Shown: positions 48,074 through 61,900, counted from the stretch's first letter. The stretch is 64,000 nucleotides of DNA from Aulostomus chinensis (GCA_037954235.1 JBBMOA010000013.1:10328001-10392000), one strand, 5' to 3'. Numbers and translations are program-made. The notes: generated by a model not told the origin, from the letters alone.

Positions 48074-49330
48074 TTAGAGGACAGTTGTTGCAGTTGTTAG
48101 ACTTTTGCTGCAATTCCCGTTTGGGTCCACTGCTCTCTCCAAAACACTGCAGCCCCCCTCTTCTCTCCCCAGAAACCCCTCATTTGCGTCACTGCCTTCC
48201 GAGTTGCCCTTACTCCTCCCCTGCTGCTCACTCTGCCAGCTGTGCCTACTGTAGACGTATCCATTCACAGGTCCTGGGTTGGACAGGCGGTGCCTCTTCA
48301 TAAAGAGGATTTCCTTGAAGGCATATCTAAACTCGGGACTCCGGCAGTAAATGAGGGGATTGAAGGCAGAGTTTGCATAACCGATCCAGTTGAGAATCCT
48401 GAAGGGAAGGTCTATTCCCTCCACCTTCCATATGGCCACCACAACATTGAGCAGAAAGAAGGGCAGCCAGCACAGAGTGAAGATTCCCATGATGATGCCC
48501 AAAGTTTTTAAGGCTTTGTGTTCCCGAAGGCAAAACTTAACCTTTTTTTGGCCACGTCCATTGCTGGCCTCCAGAGATTTGAGATTGCTGTTGTCACTGC
48601 TGTGAAATCGTCCAACGCTTTGGTCAATCTTCTTCAGCTGGCGCTTCGCCTCCTGAAAAACGCGGCTATAGACAAACACCATGATGACCAAAGGGATGTA
48701 GAAGGAGATGATGGAGGATGTGATGGCATATGCCATGTTGGTGTAGAACTCGCAGCAGCTGCTGTTTGCAATGCACTCTTTAGCTTCCTTATCATCTGAT
48801 ATCCACCACTTCATGTGGATTGGTAGGAAAGATATCAAGGCTGCAATGACCCACACTAGCACAACCACAATGCGAGCCTTGCACTTTGTCAGCATGGACT
48901 GGTAGCGAAAGGGAGAAGTGATGGCCAAATAACGGTCTATAGCGATGACACACAGGGTCTCAATGCTGGCAGTCACACAGAGCACATCAGTCGCTGTCCA
49001 AAACTCACACCAGAAACTACCAAAGTGCCAGGTCTTAAAGACGATGTAACAGGCGCCAAAGGGAACCACAATCAGACCCATAACTAGATCCGCACAGGCC
49101 AGGGATGTGATGAAACAGTTGGTGACATTTTGGAGACGCTGGAACCGAGCAATTGCGGTTATGACCAGGATGTTGCCAAAGACGATACACAGGATGAGCA
49201 AGGACATGATCATGCCCAGCAGGATCATTGTTGCTTCACTGTAACGCTCCTCAGTCTGAGCAGGGTCTGATGACGAGTTGATCATCTCTGCACTCACGTT
49301 GAGGTGTGCTGGTGGGGTTGTACTTCCCAT
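48074..49330 (-). CDS. adrb2: beta-2 adrenergic receptor (class A GPCR, single exon)
   Basis: Seven-helix catecholamine receptor, 418 aa (human 413); couples mainly to Gs and raises cAMP. Sequence features, numbered from MGSTTPP: N-terminal sequons at N11 and N18, TM3 amine-binding D115, DRY at 132-134, ECL2 sequon N189, disulfide cysteines C108 and C193, TM5 catechol-binding serines S205/S206/S209, TM6 CWLP at 287-290, TM7 N314/Y318 and NPLIY at 324-328. The block CCEFYTNMAYAITSSIISF and the ICL3 entry VYSRVFQEAKRQLKKID are typical of beta-2. The C-terminus TTVL is a class I PDZ ligand (human DSLL). The usual cysteine after helix 8 is absent. I chose the MG start over upstream in-frame ATGs (to 49429) because it matches the family N-terminus; those would add 33 residues. 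Teleosts have adrb2a and adrb2b; I cannot say which this is. Confidence 0.95.
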   Translation of the reverse strand: MGSTTPPAHLNVSAEMINSSSDPAQTEERYSEATMILLGMIMSLLILCIVFGNILVITAIARFQRLQNVTNCFITSLACADLVMGLIVVPFGACYIVFKTWHFGSFWCEFWTATDVLCVTASIETLCVIAIDRYLAITSPFRYQSMLTKCKARIVVVLVWVIAALISFLPIHMKWWISDDKEAKECIANSSCCEFYTNMAYAITSSIISFYIPLVIMVFVYSRVFQEAKRQLKKIDQSVGRFHSSDNSNLKSLEASNGRGQKKVKFCLREHKALKTLGIIMGIFTLCWLPFFLLNVVVAIWKVEGIDLPFRILNWIGYANSAFNPLIYCRSPEFRYAFKEILFMKRHRLSNPGPVNGYVYSRHSWQSEQQGRSKGNSEGSDANEGFLGREEGGCSVLERAVDPNGNCSKSLTTATTVL

Positions 49331-49737
49331 CTGATCGATCATATGTGGATGACACAAACACACATACTTAGATGAAACATACAATTTTAACATTACAGTG
49401 GACTGATATGGAGAGGAGAATGAAAGCACTTGTCATGCAAATGGTATGTGGAACTAAAACTCACAATAAAACATGTGCTCCTGTGTTTGTTGCTAGTTTT
49501 ATTTTCTGACTAAACCAGTACTTAAATTGCAACTCTAACACATAGGGCTTGAGTAAGTGCAGCCTATCAAACATGTTAAACAAGTTAGCCAAAATATAAG
49601 TACAAACCTCCACAAGTAGTTGTGTTGTTCCCTGCCTCCCATAAAAAGTAGAAATTTCACTGTTCTTATAATTATTCAGTGTCACATGTCCTTCTGTCTA
49701 CTTTCTCCTTTTCTTATTCTGCGGGTCTCCCACTCAC

Positions 49738-49845
49738 TTAGTCCCTCGGTTGAGCAGCGTTTCTTCTCATGTGTCTCCCAGGCTATTTGTCAGAGCCCTT
49801 ATAACATGCAGTGATGACATCATGGTCAGTGCTCAGCCAATCAGA
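49738..49845 (-). promoter_or_regulatory. adrb2: candidate adrb2 core promoter with CCAAT, CRE-like and TATA-like sites
   Basis: Reading the - strand in order: an ATTGG (inverted CCAAT, + strand 49837-49841), a CRE-like TGATGTCA (49815-49822), and a TTATAA (49799-49804). That places a start site near 49770, about 440 nt before the ATG. A consensus donor GTGAGT follows at 49737-49732, and an AG directly precedes the ATG at 49330, so a 5' UTR intron is possible. That intron would remove the upstream in-frame ATGs. Confidence 0.4.
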
Positions 49846-52800
49846 CAGGCAGCCCACAGAGGGTGCTGAGAGCTCCAGAGAGTTTGAACACATTATCCCT
49901 GCAGCCGTGACTGCAGGTCTGCATGAGATAAAAGCTGCAAACATTAGCAAAGATTTTAATGTTCAATGAATCTTTTAATCAGCTAGATCACTTTAAACTG
50001 ATACTTTTAGAAGCTCATATTAGAAAGCACAAGTTGTGTAAAAGACTTGCTCACATGTTCAGTGTTGAAAGTTGAGGACTAAAGAGATTTTGTAGCTCTC
50101 ATCTTTTACTCTGTCGTAGATTAAAACAGGTGAAAATTTGACACTATAAAATGAGGAAAAGATTAAACGTAAAAGTTACCAACTGGCAAGTTACACCAAC
50201 TTTGATGTATACCTATGGCTTTATTAGAGGGCAAAGTATTGTAACTTCCCTTTGCCTTAAAAAAAATCATGTGTTTTTTATCATGATTCTCACAACTTTC
50301 ACACACCACTTGAATTTTCCTAGCCATTTTTTCAATGATTTTTTTTTTGTGAGTGTGACTTGCAGATACTGATGTTCTGATACCGATTGACTTAATGGAA
50401 ACTTTTCTTTTCATAATTTTAGACAGTATTACTCTTACAGTTTCCTCCAAATTGCAGGTTACTGGATCTTTTCTTTCTTTAACAACCCTAAAAGTTACAT
50501 CATACATTAAAAAAGTGCTCTCCCTCCGGGTGGAGGAACAAAAAATTCTTCTGAGTTGAAATCTCTTTTGCTTATCAAACAAAAGCAGTTGAATGCAGCA
50601 GCCAATGAAGGATAGGAGAGGTTGCAGACTAGTTCTTGGCTCCAAGATCTGCCCGCTAGCCTCAGTCGGTTTCCCTTTCTTAGCTTCCTCAAACTGGGCT
50701 GATGGAGTTTGAAGTGTCTGATTAGTTTATTGTTAGTTTTGGGCGTTACATGTTTTACAATTTTCAAGCTTTATGTCCTCATTACTCACAGTGAAGAACT
50801 TCTTTCCTGATCCCAAACTTCCACCAGGCAAGGCTTCATCGTATTCCGGCTGCAATGATGACCATTTCTGCTTCCACACAGCTGCCTTTTCCATCTTGCT
50901 AATATTCTGATGATCTGGTTGTTTTTTGTTGTTGTTGTTGTTTTTAGTAATTTATATGTGTCTATCACGCAGTACACGTTTATATTGTGTCCTTTCTGAG
51001 ATCTGTTTTGATTGTAAGCTTGTATGTGGTGTTTTATTTTGAAAAATAACTGGCTATGCTATGCCATTTGTGGAGATTTCCTGTCTGGAAAACCCATCAA
51101 GAGATACCAAAGATGTTATAAAAATCGATGTAGCCATGAAGTTATCGACAACTTTGGCTCAGGTTCACTTGCAACGCACTGACAGAATGAAATCAGAGAA
51201 AACATTGAAAGATGTAAAGTCAGGAGAATGAAATGCATTCAAAACTGTGAAAAGCTAAAAAGCTGAACTTTAAGACATTTGTCACAACCTTCATTTTTTT
51301 CAACTTTCTTCCATCATGGCATAAAATTGAAATCCCTGATGACACTCTGATCTGTTAGATTGCAATTTTTCATTTAAAAGTGCACTGCACGAGTGTATAA
51401 GTTGTATTTTGTACAAGCTGCAAAAGTACCGCAGCCTTTGCCCACTACAGTATTTCCACAAAGACCAAACTGTGACATGTAGTGATTTGTTGACACATTT
51501 ATGTATTTGAAAATATACATTTAGAGACAGACTGCCAACCATCACTGTGTTGGAACCACAATCGTTCAAGTTACAAGTGTAAAATGAGATGGATGATAAC
51601 ATTTGAGCCAATCGTTTTTTTTTGTGTGTGTGTAAAACATAAAGAAAAACATCTCAGTAAAAATACAAGATTTGACTCGAGTGTTTGGGCTACTGCAGAT
51701 GTTCTGGAACATGAAACTTCCTGTGAAAAGATTGCACTTCACACACTTAGATAAATGGAGACTTTGTCACTTGATATTCACTGCGCCCATATCTTTTTGC
51801 CTTTGACAGGCTCCATATAATCTCTCTCTTTCTCTCTCACACTAAATTATTGCCGTGAAGTGATCAATGTTCTGAAACGCGCCACATTCTCTACGCATCA
51901 ATGGATTAATGCTTGATTCTTGGTGTTCTTGTTGCATAATGATTTTGGTGGGGGAAGTTCTTTTCTTTTCAGGACAGTAATCATGAGGTGAGGAAGTGCA
52001 GTTATAATTGCAGGCAAGGGAATAACCATCATCACATACAGATGTCTTTATCTCTCTATGAAAGTTGTCAAATATATATTTGTCTGTGCTCACAGACGGG
52101 GATGTTTTCTAGAGTTCCAGCCTTTGATGACTGCAGATGCCACGGGCTCTGCGATTCATCGCTGTACTTAACAGTGAGCTCTCAGAAAACCACTCATGAC
52201 TAATTATATAACAGAAAATCCCACCATTAAATGTGTCTTTTTACCCAGTGCATAGTATTTGTTCACATTTAGAGAAAAACCAAACCAGAAGTTATCTTTT
52301 GACAGTTTCTGTGTTTAGGATATGCTCTTTGTGATATTACATAACAGGTACTATGACTAATAATCTAACTTGGATTTTGAACATGTAAACAGAAGTACCA
52401 GCCATAGAGTACGGATGCGCGCAATGGGGATTTTTAAAGTATATCCTAATTTATGATTTAGTTCTGTCCACCTTTGAACAATACTGAATGAGCATCAATC
52501 CCTGTTGAAGAGGGCTTGAAACTGGTGATTGAGAAAATGATTTCTGCGGTAATAAATCAAGTGAGGTTGTTTTCTCAGGGGGACGGGGGTTTTACTTGGA
52601 CTTGTTAAAATCAGATACTGTTGAGAAAAGGAAAAGCTTTTCAGGAATTCTGAGTAGAGAAATACACAACACAAAAACACAATCAGCCGTGACAATAACA
52701 GGCAATTGTTTTCCAGATCAGGAAACACATGAAGGCAAATTGTTGCTCTGGTGCAAGTCCGCCAATGATGTTCATGGAAGTTTCAATTGCTGTGCTACAA

Positions 52801-52866
52801 GGAACCAGCCGTTTCAGACAGAACTTGAACAACCACAATGACTGACATGTACAGAGGTCACTTTTA

Positions 52867-52869
<3 letters not shown>

Positions 52870-52900
<31 letters not shown>
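52870..52900. repeat. (TA)n microsatellite
   Basis: 31 bp of alternating TA. Confidence 0.96.
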
Positions 52901-52901
<1 letters not shown>

Positions 52902-55799
52902 TACTGTTATTTCAATAGCTCTGCAGTGGGATATCAAAGATCTTACATTAGGAACAGGCTGAGATGGGAGGAAAACTGTTTCTCGGGTGCTCAACAATAC
53001 AGGAAAGCAGTCAAAATCTTACCTTGCTGTTAGACTAAGCTTAGGAAAAGAGGCTGGACAAGTTAAACAAATACAATTTTGAATTTCTCTGGAGAAAATT
53101 TGCAATATTAGAAACAAAACTACTCGATAAGCTCTATAATGTTTCTACATTTTGAAATGCAACACTGAGGTGAAAATTGAATCGCACATTGTACCTGAGA
53201 TTAACATAACATTCTCAGAGTGCATTGACATGACAGGACAGAGCCAGCATGTTTGGGCTGACTGCTCCTGATAAGGCTGTAACACTAGAAGGGGGCCAGC
53301 ATGTTGTCTGCACCCTTCAGCACTTAAAACTGTTGTTTGAAACCCTATGATTATCAAGTCTGATTAATATTTCAGCCATTATTTACTGCATTTACACCTT
53401 ATTTTGTACTGTATTATATTTCTATACCAAATGAAAAGACTGCACATACTAGACCTTTCTGGAAAGTAAACAGTTGTCGGCCTAACCTGTAGGGTCACAT
53501 ATTCCGTCACGCTCGTGAACTCTGCATAACAGCTGCATACTTTTACACGTAATGCCAATGCAGTTTTCTATACAGTGTCCTGTTTTGGAAAAATGGGTCT
53601 GTGTTTGACTAATCATGACTGGTTTCCTCAGCCTGTGACATCTGTCTTCCTGTATCCTGTCACTCCCAAGCAGAACCGCTTCACATTTGGATAGTCCTGC
53701 AGGTCTTATGGATCCTGTCCAAAGTGATGAGATTATTCAACATGTCTGTGTTCAGTCAAAACCTACACATCTCTCTCATCTGCAACTCTTAACCTGCTAT
53801 AGTCCACTTTTGTCCTCATCGAAAGCTGTGGCGTTGACCTGATGACCCAGCCTACTCCCCCACTATATTTTTCCTGTAATCTGTGAGGAACAATACCTGG
53901 GGTCATTATTCCTCTAGGGAGCACTTTCAGGAGTATGAGAGGAAACGAGAGGGGCTCTCTCACTTGTTGTCTTAAATGTTAATTCACTTCTCTGAATTTG
54001 CCATTGAACAGAAGTACTGTATTACCTAAGGCAGAGAGGAGAGACAGCTATAAAGAACCCCCCTCCAGCACCTCTAAATGTGGTTAATCACTTATCCTGT
54101 CATTTATCATTCAAGAAAAATCTGTATTAAATGTAAAATTTGAAAGAGGTAGTGTTCCAAGACACTACATGTAGGAATACTAGCTTTTTATCCATATTTC
54201 CAATCTTTAAACTAATCATTGACGAGCTGCATGCAGACAGATTATCAATTATCTTAACCTTTCATACATCAGTGTCAGAATTTCTACATTGTAAAAAAAA
54301 TACAGCTGTGAGGGCCAAGTTAAGTACTTCTACAAGCTGGGTACATTTGCCAGAGCCAAAGCAGGTAATATCCATGCATACATATGGTCTGTCTATAATA
54401 CACACACTTTCAAACACACAGAAATCCATTTAGAAACATAAGCAGAATTTGACACATGTACAAAATGCAATAAAATAGCAGCAGTCCTTCATTGTCTGAC
54501 TTCCACATCTCTGCAACCATATAAGAAAAAAAGGCTGTGCCGCTGCATGCTCAGTCATAATCCATTTAATCTCTGTAACCATCATTTTCTTATTTAACTA
54601 GTCTGAACAAAGGCATTCCTTTTGGGATTAATCCAGTGTACAAACCAATGATTGGTTTGGTGGATAAGCCCCCTGGGGGACTGTGACCGAGGTCCACATA
54701 AACCACATAAAATCAGATCGGTATGCGACCATCCAAGGACCATGAATCCCATGGCACTCGCAATTGCATGTGTGTGTCTGTGTGTAGTGATCATCGTGCA
54801 AGTGGAAACTTTTAGTAATATTTGTTATTCAGATAAACCAACAAAATTTAGCGTGGTACGTTTAAAGTGGAAGGCACCACATATAGATGGAGCAGTTATT
54901 ACATTGTTAGGAGTCATTATTCACTCAGTTTGTCCTTGAAAGAGTTCAGGATGAGGAAGAGGCCGTAAAACCACTTGAGCGCAGCGCACCCTTCAACAAC
55001 GCGTGGCCTTCAAAGAGCTCATCATTCACTAAAGCTCTGCATGGGGAAAAAAAAAATGTCATCGGAGACATTAAAGACGTAGATATATTAAAATGGATGC
55101 TTTCATGTTTCAGTGTGTTATAATAACACCCCACATGCACCATTCTCCGTCATCTATTCGTACAGGACACCGATGATAAAACACACCGCAATGTTTGGCT
55201 TCACATTACTTCATAAATGAAACTCCCTCCAACATTAATTTCCCCATGGAGACACTTCAATCGTCTAAATGTAACTTTAACTGTTCCAAATCAACAAATG
55301 TCTGTGTGCCATTAATGTTAATGAAAGTATTATTTATGCTGCGGTCCAGTATACTGTACTGTAGTCAAAGACGGGAGGAGCCACAATGCCTGCAGACTCT
55401 TTGCTGTGCAAATAAAGCGTTGGTCCCGAGAGAGTTAGCTTGTCTGTCTTATTGATCAGGACACATAGAGGTTCTGGTCGGTGGCCTCTGTTTTAATCTA
55501 CGGAGTCAAGACAGTGTGAGTTAAACAGTTAAGACCCAAACTGATATATTATGACCTCCTACATAATGTGCTGTGCCTTTTTTTCACTTTTTTAATCATT
55601 GAAAAATTGGATGATTTCATGTTTCCATTTGTTGGATCAGATATCATTAAACAATATAGGCACGTTTTGACAAAAGTTTCAAGCTGCATATGAAATTTGT
55701 TGCAGATCTGGCCAAAAAATATTTTTGGGCTTAACATATGAGCTTTTTTTTTTCCCACGCACACCTACGAAAGCTGTAGTGTCATCAACAGGCTTGGTT

Positions 55800-55945
55800 T
55801 TTCCATCCGTTAGCAGACACCAGGATATCTGGAAAAGTTATGGATTGATTTTCATGTAATAGGATGACAGTATTGGAATTGAGCCGGATCTGATGACATC
55901 ACGTTGCCTTGGTGGAGGTGTGTGCTCCCCAAGTGCCCTCTGTTT
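55800..55945. repeat. interspersed repeat fragment
   Basis: Carries the CCTTGGTGGAGGTGTGTGCTC motif (55907 onward) that is also present at 4499-4530; resembles an abundant fish repeat. Confidence 0.45.
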
Positions 55946-58900
55946 ACTTTTGTTTACCTCATGGGGAGTAGATTATGCATCACTGTCCTTGTGAGTTTAA
56001 TCCAGCTGTGGTCAGCACAAAGGGGGACTGTCCTCCACCTTTGCCTGATACATCAGTAATTTAACCCTACATTATGAAATTTATACTAAAAACACAATCT
56101 ACCTTTCTTTTAGATCGAGAACTTTCGAAAGCATAAGGTCTTCTGGTTCTATTTGAATTTCTTCAGCGCTGTCTCATTTACTGTTTAAAGACCAAAGGCA
56201 GCGGTGGAAGTCTGTATAATAAATATAGATATAAATAAATGAACAGCCACCGAATAGTTGAATTGGGTGATGAGCTTGCAGCACCTAAGGGCCAATCTTG
56301 GAGCTGCTGAGATTATTAACCATTTATGTTGACTTGATAGAAGTCAAATGCACTTTGAGCCAGACAAGCAGTCAACGGGATTATTAAAATTTTAAAGATT
56401 TATTTTTGGGGTGTTTTTTTTTATTCCAGGTCTAGACCTGCTCCATATAGAAAGTGGCCTGAGATGACAGCTGGTTTGATTTGGTGCGATATAAATAACT
56501 TGAATGGAGGCTGAATCATCAGGAGCACTAGGATAGGTAGAGGAAGCCATGCAGCCGCTAGCCTCTAACCCACGGTCACTGATTGGTCTACAAAATGGAC
56601 CGCTTCAGTCTTCTGAACCAGTCTCAGTGTAATGTGTCAGGGGGTAGCCTGCATGTTTATATTAACCATGGTAGTCCTTAAGTGTTCGCTGCATGAAGTG
56701 TTCATGATCGAGACACCCTGCCTGTCCAATCTATGGTGGCGGATGAAAGCTACCAATGGCACCTTCAGGTATCGGTTACAGTGATTAATTCAAGGGGAAA
56801 AAAATGACCTGTTCCTAGCCAAGAAAGATAGAGACATACAATTATCTCTGGTTTTGTTTATTGCCATTACGGCAGCAGATACCATCTTGTATACATATTT
56901 TGAATCTTGAAAGATTTCTAGCCCCTGAAGCCGTGATCTGGGATGTAATCACTAGAGGCGTTTACTGTGAATGAGCGCAGCCTCCAGAGGAAATGATCCT
57001 TTATGATTTAATGTACTTCAGAGGAGGGCGTATCATTCCTGGGGCAGTGTGGAAAAAAAAAATCCTGGAATTATGTCACAAGATCAATAAGTTATCACTT
57101 ATTAATCATTGAGTTATGACCCAAGTTCATCACCCATCCAAAAAAACGAATACATGCACATCCAAGGACTCATTTGGTACTCGTGGCCAATCTGTTTGCC
57201 ACCCACAAACGTGTCCCTGTCCATCTAAATTGAATGATAAAGATTATTGGAACTGAAACTGACAGGCAAAAGTGACTAATATTGTGTCATGACATGAACA
57301 ATCCACAGAGATGATCAGAGGTTAACTTTCATGAACAATAAGCTTGGGATAAATAACATTTAACTGATTATAATAAGTCTTACTCCATTTTTTCCCTGCA
57401 ATTAAAGGAAGCAGCGTCTGAATCTGTTAAAGGAGTTATTGCACACTTTATTTGGGGTTAATCATGCCCAGGTAACTTTGAAATATTAAAATCCTCAAAG
57501 TGTCTTATTCTCTTGTGTTTTAATGTGATCTTAAGATGATTTAATATTGTGACATTGCTCTACTTTTTTTTTCTTATCTAGAAAGAGCGGATTGGCATAA
57601 GGGTGCTTTCATATCAAAAGCGTTTCATTCTTTTTATTTCCTCTTATAATACATAATACATTGCATCTGCACAGGTTTTGTCCAGACTAATAGGCTTGAG
57701 AAGAATATGGAGATGTATTCCAGACTTAAAGGTTAGAAAAGAAGCCCGCAAAGGTATAATTCGACTTATAACTGCGTCCCAGTGTAATGAATCACAATGA
57801 CTTCGATTTTAAATTGAAACCTACGTTTTTCCTTAACTGAAACACTGTGTTTTCCTCATCTTCGAATGTATGTTTTGCAGTAAATGAGGCCTACATTACC
57901 TCATAATTTATTTTAGTGAAGCGTGAAATTGGCCACAGCCTAGGAATCCAATCATTTCTGTCAAATGAAATATGACATCCATGACAAATGTAAAGTTGAC
58001 AGAATTAATTAAGACATCATATCACACATATCATGTTAGATTGGCGCAGTAATTTTCTGTTCGTGTGAATCATTAGCATCCGAGGATGACATTCAATTAA
58101 AAGTCATTGTTTCTAATGGCAACACAGACTGAATAAAAGTACTGGAAACACCATCCTATCAGTTGGTTATTGAGCACAAAGAAGCCTGGCCAGTTTCATT
58201 TTACCACCGTCTTTTGAGGACTGTATGAATTGATCAGACAAGGCCCACTGATCCCAGCAGCCGCAGGGACTGCCATCAATGAGCACAGCTGCCTTGAATC
58301 AGCATCGTGCTGCGATAAGTAACATGAAAGAGGGAACAGTTGAATGATATTGTTTTATAACTTAATTCGCTCACTCAAAACTCATCATATTCGTGCAGTC
58401 ACTGATGCGGAGCAGGCAGGGCAGGGGAATATGTCAAACAATGGCGTGTTGCCAGCTAGAGGGAAGAATAGCTTAAAACTCGGAATGTCGAAAACCATGA
58501 TGTAACGACATTCCTCATTATAGAGTCGCTCTCTGCTCTCTTCTGTTTTGCATATGAGTTGCATTTAGGCTTATAAGGTGAATGTGTTGAATCTCTGTGG
58601 ATGGAACCTGAAGGATTAGCCCACCAAAAAGCAATGTGGACCCTTTCCTTTATCTTACTGTTACACTTTTCAATAGGGCTACAGTACACCTGATGTTCCT
58701 GAGAAAGGTGTGGAATATAAGATGGAGACGGATCGTTATGTTGAAGAGTGAAACCTTTTTCAGAAAGACACTTGAGTCACTTTTTGTTTACTTAATCCAG
58801 AGGAGCTACAACATCGCAGTTCATGTGACATTGACCAATTACTTCCAAATCATGCCTGAAAGCAATAATGCTACATACAGTATCCTGCCAGTGGCCTCTA

Positions 58901-61900
58901 ACAGTTGTCAGGTCATCAAGTCCATCTCTTGTTTTTGTGACCCCCCCCACCCCCCCACCCATTATCCCCCTCCAAATCAGTCCATTATTTTTTTAAGATA
59001 TCTTGCTGACAGACTGACAGACCTCCCCGGTGACGGTTAAAAACACTTTAGCCTTGGTAAGACTTATACACATGTACATGTTTTCTGTTTGAAATACAAT
59101 AGCTGCTGCTTGCAGCTGTGGGCACAACTGAAGGGTGAAACACATTGAAAAAGATGCACACGTGACCTCCATATGAACACTCATGTTCTTGTGTCATTCC
59201 TGTGTTCAAGTGTCTTCTTTATGATATTTCAAAAGTATCTCATTTTGACCCTGACAAGGATCTGTGTTGGCTGCAGTGTGTTGATCATTTTAACTAACTT
59301 CGTCGATGGCAAGCCCTGGAGTTTTATGAAGAAGACTTGCAAATTATATTATTTGATTGAGATTATTTTATCTCATCCAATGTCCCCTGCCAATGATTGA
59401 ACATATTCCATTTTTCAGTTCAGCACATTTCTTTCACTATAGTGGACAAAGTCTGGACTTGAATCTTAAATTGTAGGAAGACTCAATTTAAACTCAGTGA
59501 TACTCATCATATACAGTAATTGCCAGTCAGTCTAGTCTGATCAGCACTGACGATTTGCTGTTAAAGAACTGTTTCCACTTTATTTTTCACAATGAGCCAC
59601 TGCTGCCTCTGAGTCACCGTCTGCCATGTAGATCAAAATAAATGACCAGCCCTTAGCTTTGGCCGCAGAAACAGAAAAGTGTTGCTTTGTTACTGGTCCT
59701 ATGCAATTAAGCCTTAGGTAATTAAAAAGCTGAAGGTATAACGCTTGCATGCAGATTGTAATCAGAGCACATTTCAAGGCAACTTCCTGGGGATGGTGTT
59801 TATGATACAATGTCATTGTCTGACCAGGAAGTTGTGCTGACTGACAGAGCGGACATGTAGGGTTGAGGAACTTGACAAATATTTATGTTCAGGTTAGGAA
59901 CTATACAAACATGCTTGGGGTGGGGAGGGGGCACAGCCCTTCCCACCGTTAGTATGTGTTTTCTTTGGAGGTCGCTGCTAAGGTGCTAGCAGGAGGTTAA
60001 CAATGGCAACAAAGTGTGAAATTAGCTCCTGCAATTTGTCGCTGGGCTTTTTCATGCATGATTGTGACTGCTCAGTCTTTGCAGTCAGAATTTTTTTTTT
60101 TCTAAAATCTAATTAAATTAGAGAGACGGTTTCTCTAAAGCTAGCAAGATTGCCAACTACCAAAGTGGCAAACTGTTTTTGAAGTCTGGTTGAAACTAGA
60201 AAGGCCATCCTGACCATTTCAGTTTAGATCATTGGCCACGTTGTTCACCTATTTGGCATTATATACCGTACAATTTAGGATGAAATCTATGCTTGTATTT
60301 TTATATCAAACCCATTTTTTTCTTTCTGTAAAAAAAAAAAAAAGCGAGGCATACTTACACCAGCATGTACCAACAAGTTTCAGTTTATAAGACATCCAGC
60401 TCCTCATCTGAAACCCAGAGATCAGAGGGTTGCTGATGTCCTCCAGCTGCTCTGCCTTAATTCTCAGGGATTTGCAGAGTTTGCTGGGAGCTTTAAGCCT
60501 ACTTGCAGCTAAAGTGACTGCTAACTGCTTCTAGCTGCAGCGGCTCATCAGTGACGAAGCTGGATCGGCACCAAATACAGTTTCTGAACCTGATAGAGGT
60601 CAGTTTTAAAACTGTTAGTCATACAACAAAGTTGGTTTATGGAGCCCTGAGTAATGATTTATTTGTTACAGTTAGCTGCTGTTTAACAGTTAGGTTGTTT
60701 AGCTGTGCAGCTCACTTTGGCACTCGCCGAGCTGATTAACTGACAAGTCAAACCTGGCAAGAAAACCCTCAAGGCTCCTCTAGCCAGTGGGTTGTGCACA
60801 TACTGTACAGGGCCGAAGCTATGGACATCTGCCTCAAGTCTGTCCAAAGCTCATCTCTACAGGAAACAGGAAGAATGCAGAAGCAAAAAGCACACTGTCT
60901 TCCATTTCTTCCGGACTTAAAAGATACATTCTACTGTTGGGATGCAAGACAGAATCATTGTCATCATAAACCACCTGCTGTCTGTGTTTGGCTGTTTTCA
61001 TCTTCCAGATGTGATTGAGAGACACTCCCAATCGATGGAGTTTCGGTGACTGTGATTGAGGTTTGCTGACCACAGCTGCAGCTGTACATGTACATTCTCA
61101 AAACAGCCTTGACAATTGACCGGGCAGTAAACATACATGAGCACCAATCCTGACTGTGCAGATCAATGACCTCAAACTGCCTTTAAAGACACTGTTGAGC
61201 CTCTTGCATACGCCGTCTCACTTCACCGTCTCTGTCCGAGCGACGTAATGGAGATAGATAACTGTTCTCCCCGGTGATGAACACTTTGTGACTCGACCTG
61301 AGAGGAATGGATCAAGCCTAATTGAAGAGGCTAATTAGAGCGTATTATCATACTAATTTCTTTATGGAACAATAACACAGCCTTGCAATTTAACAAAAAT
61401 CCCATGTTAAACTGGGGCACTTTCATCCTCTTTTTCACAGTGGAGTGCTGTCACCAGGTCTGGTAATTTTATTTGGATATTTCCTGTCGGAGAACAGCGG
61501 CAGCTTTTTATTGCCTTGTTAGTTTAATACTCTGTACAAAAAGAAGAGAACAGAGTGTTTCCTTTCTTTGACGCAGATGATGTCAATTAGCTTTTGGCCC
61601 ATTTCTGCAACACATGCGGGCACACACACATAGAAGAAGGCGGGTGCATTAATTTTGGTAAAATGTAGGGCACAGAGACAGTCTGGGCAAGTTTGAAGTT
61701 GACAGGAAATGATCTTGACAGCATCTCACATTTGCAGCTCGCTGTGCAGGTTAAAATGAACAGAATTTGTTAGTGCAGCTGATGAACTCTAATTTCAGAA
61801 TATTATCACCTTCCCATCGAGCTTCTATTCATGGTTAACAGCAGAACTAATGAAATGAACCTTTTTTCACTCAAGACATTGATCCAAAGACAAGTACAGG

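Noticed and set aside
49331..49429. In-frame N-terminal extension of Adrb2 (33 residues)
   Set aside because: Not like any beta-2 receptor N-terminus, and a leader intron could remove it. The MG start at 49330 fits the family.
50163..50645. 160-residue - strand frame
   Set aside because: No family match, low-complexity stretches, no splice or promoter context. Probably chance.
54652..54939. 95-residue + strand frame with a hydrophobic segment
   Set aside because: No match to any receptor or secreted family; AT-rich surroundings and no splice sites in phase.
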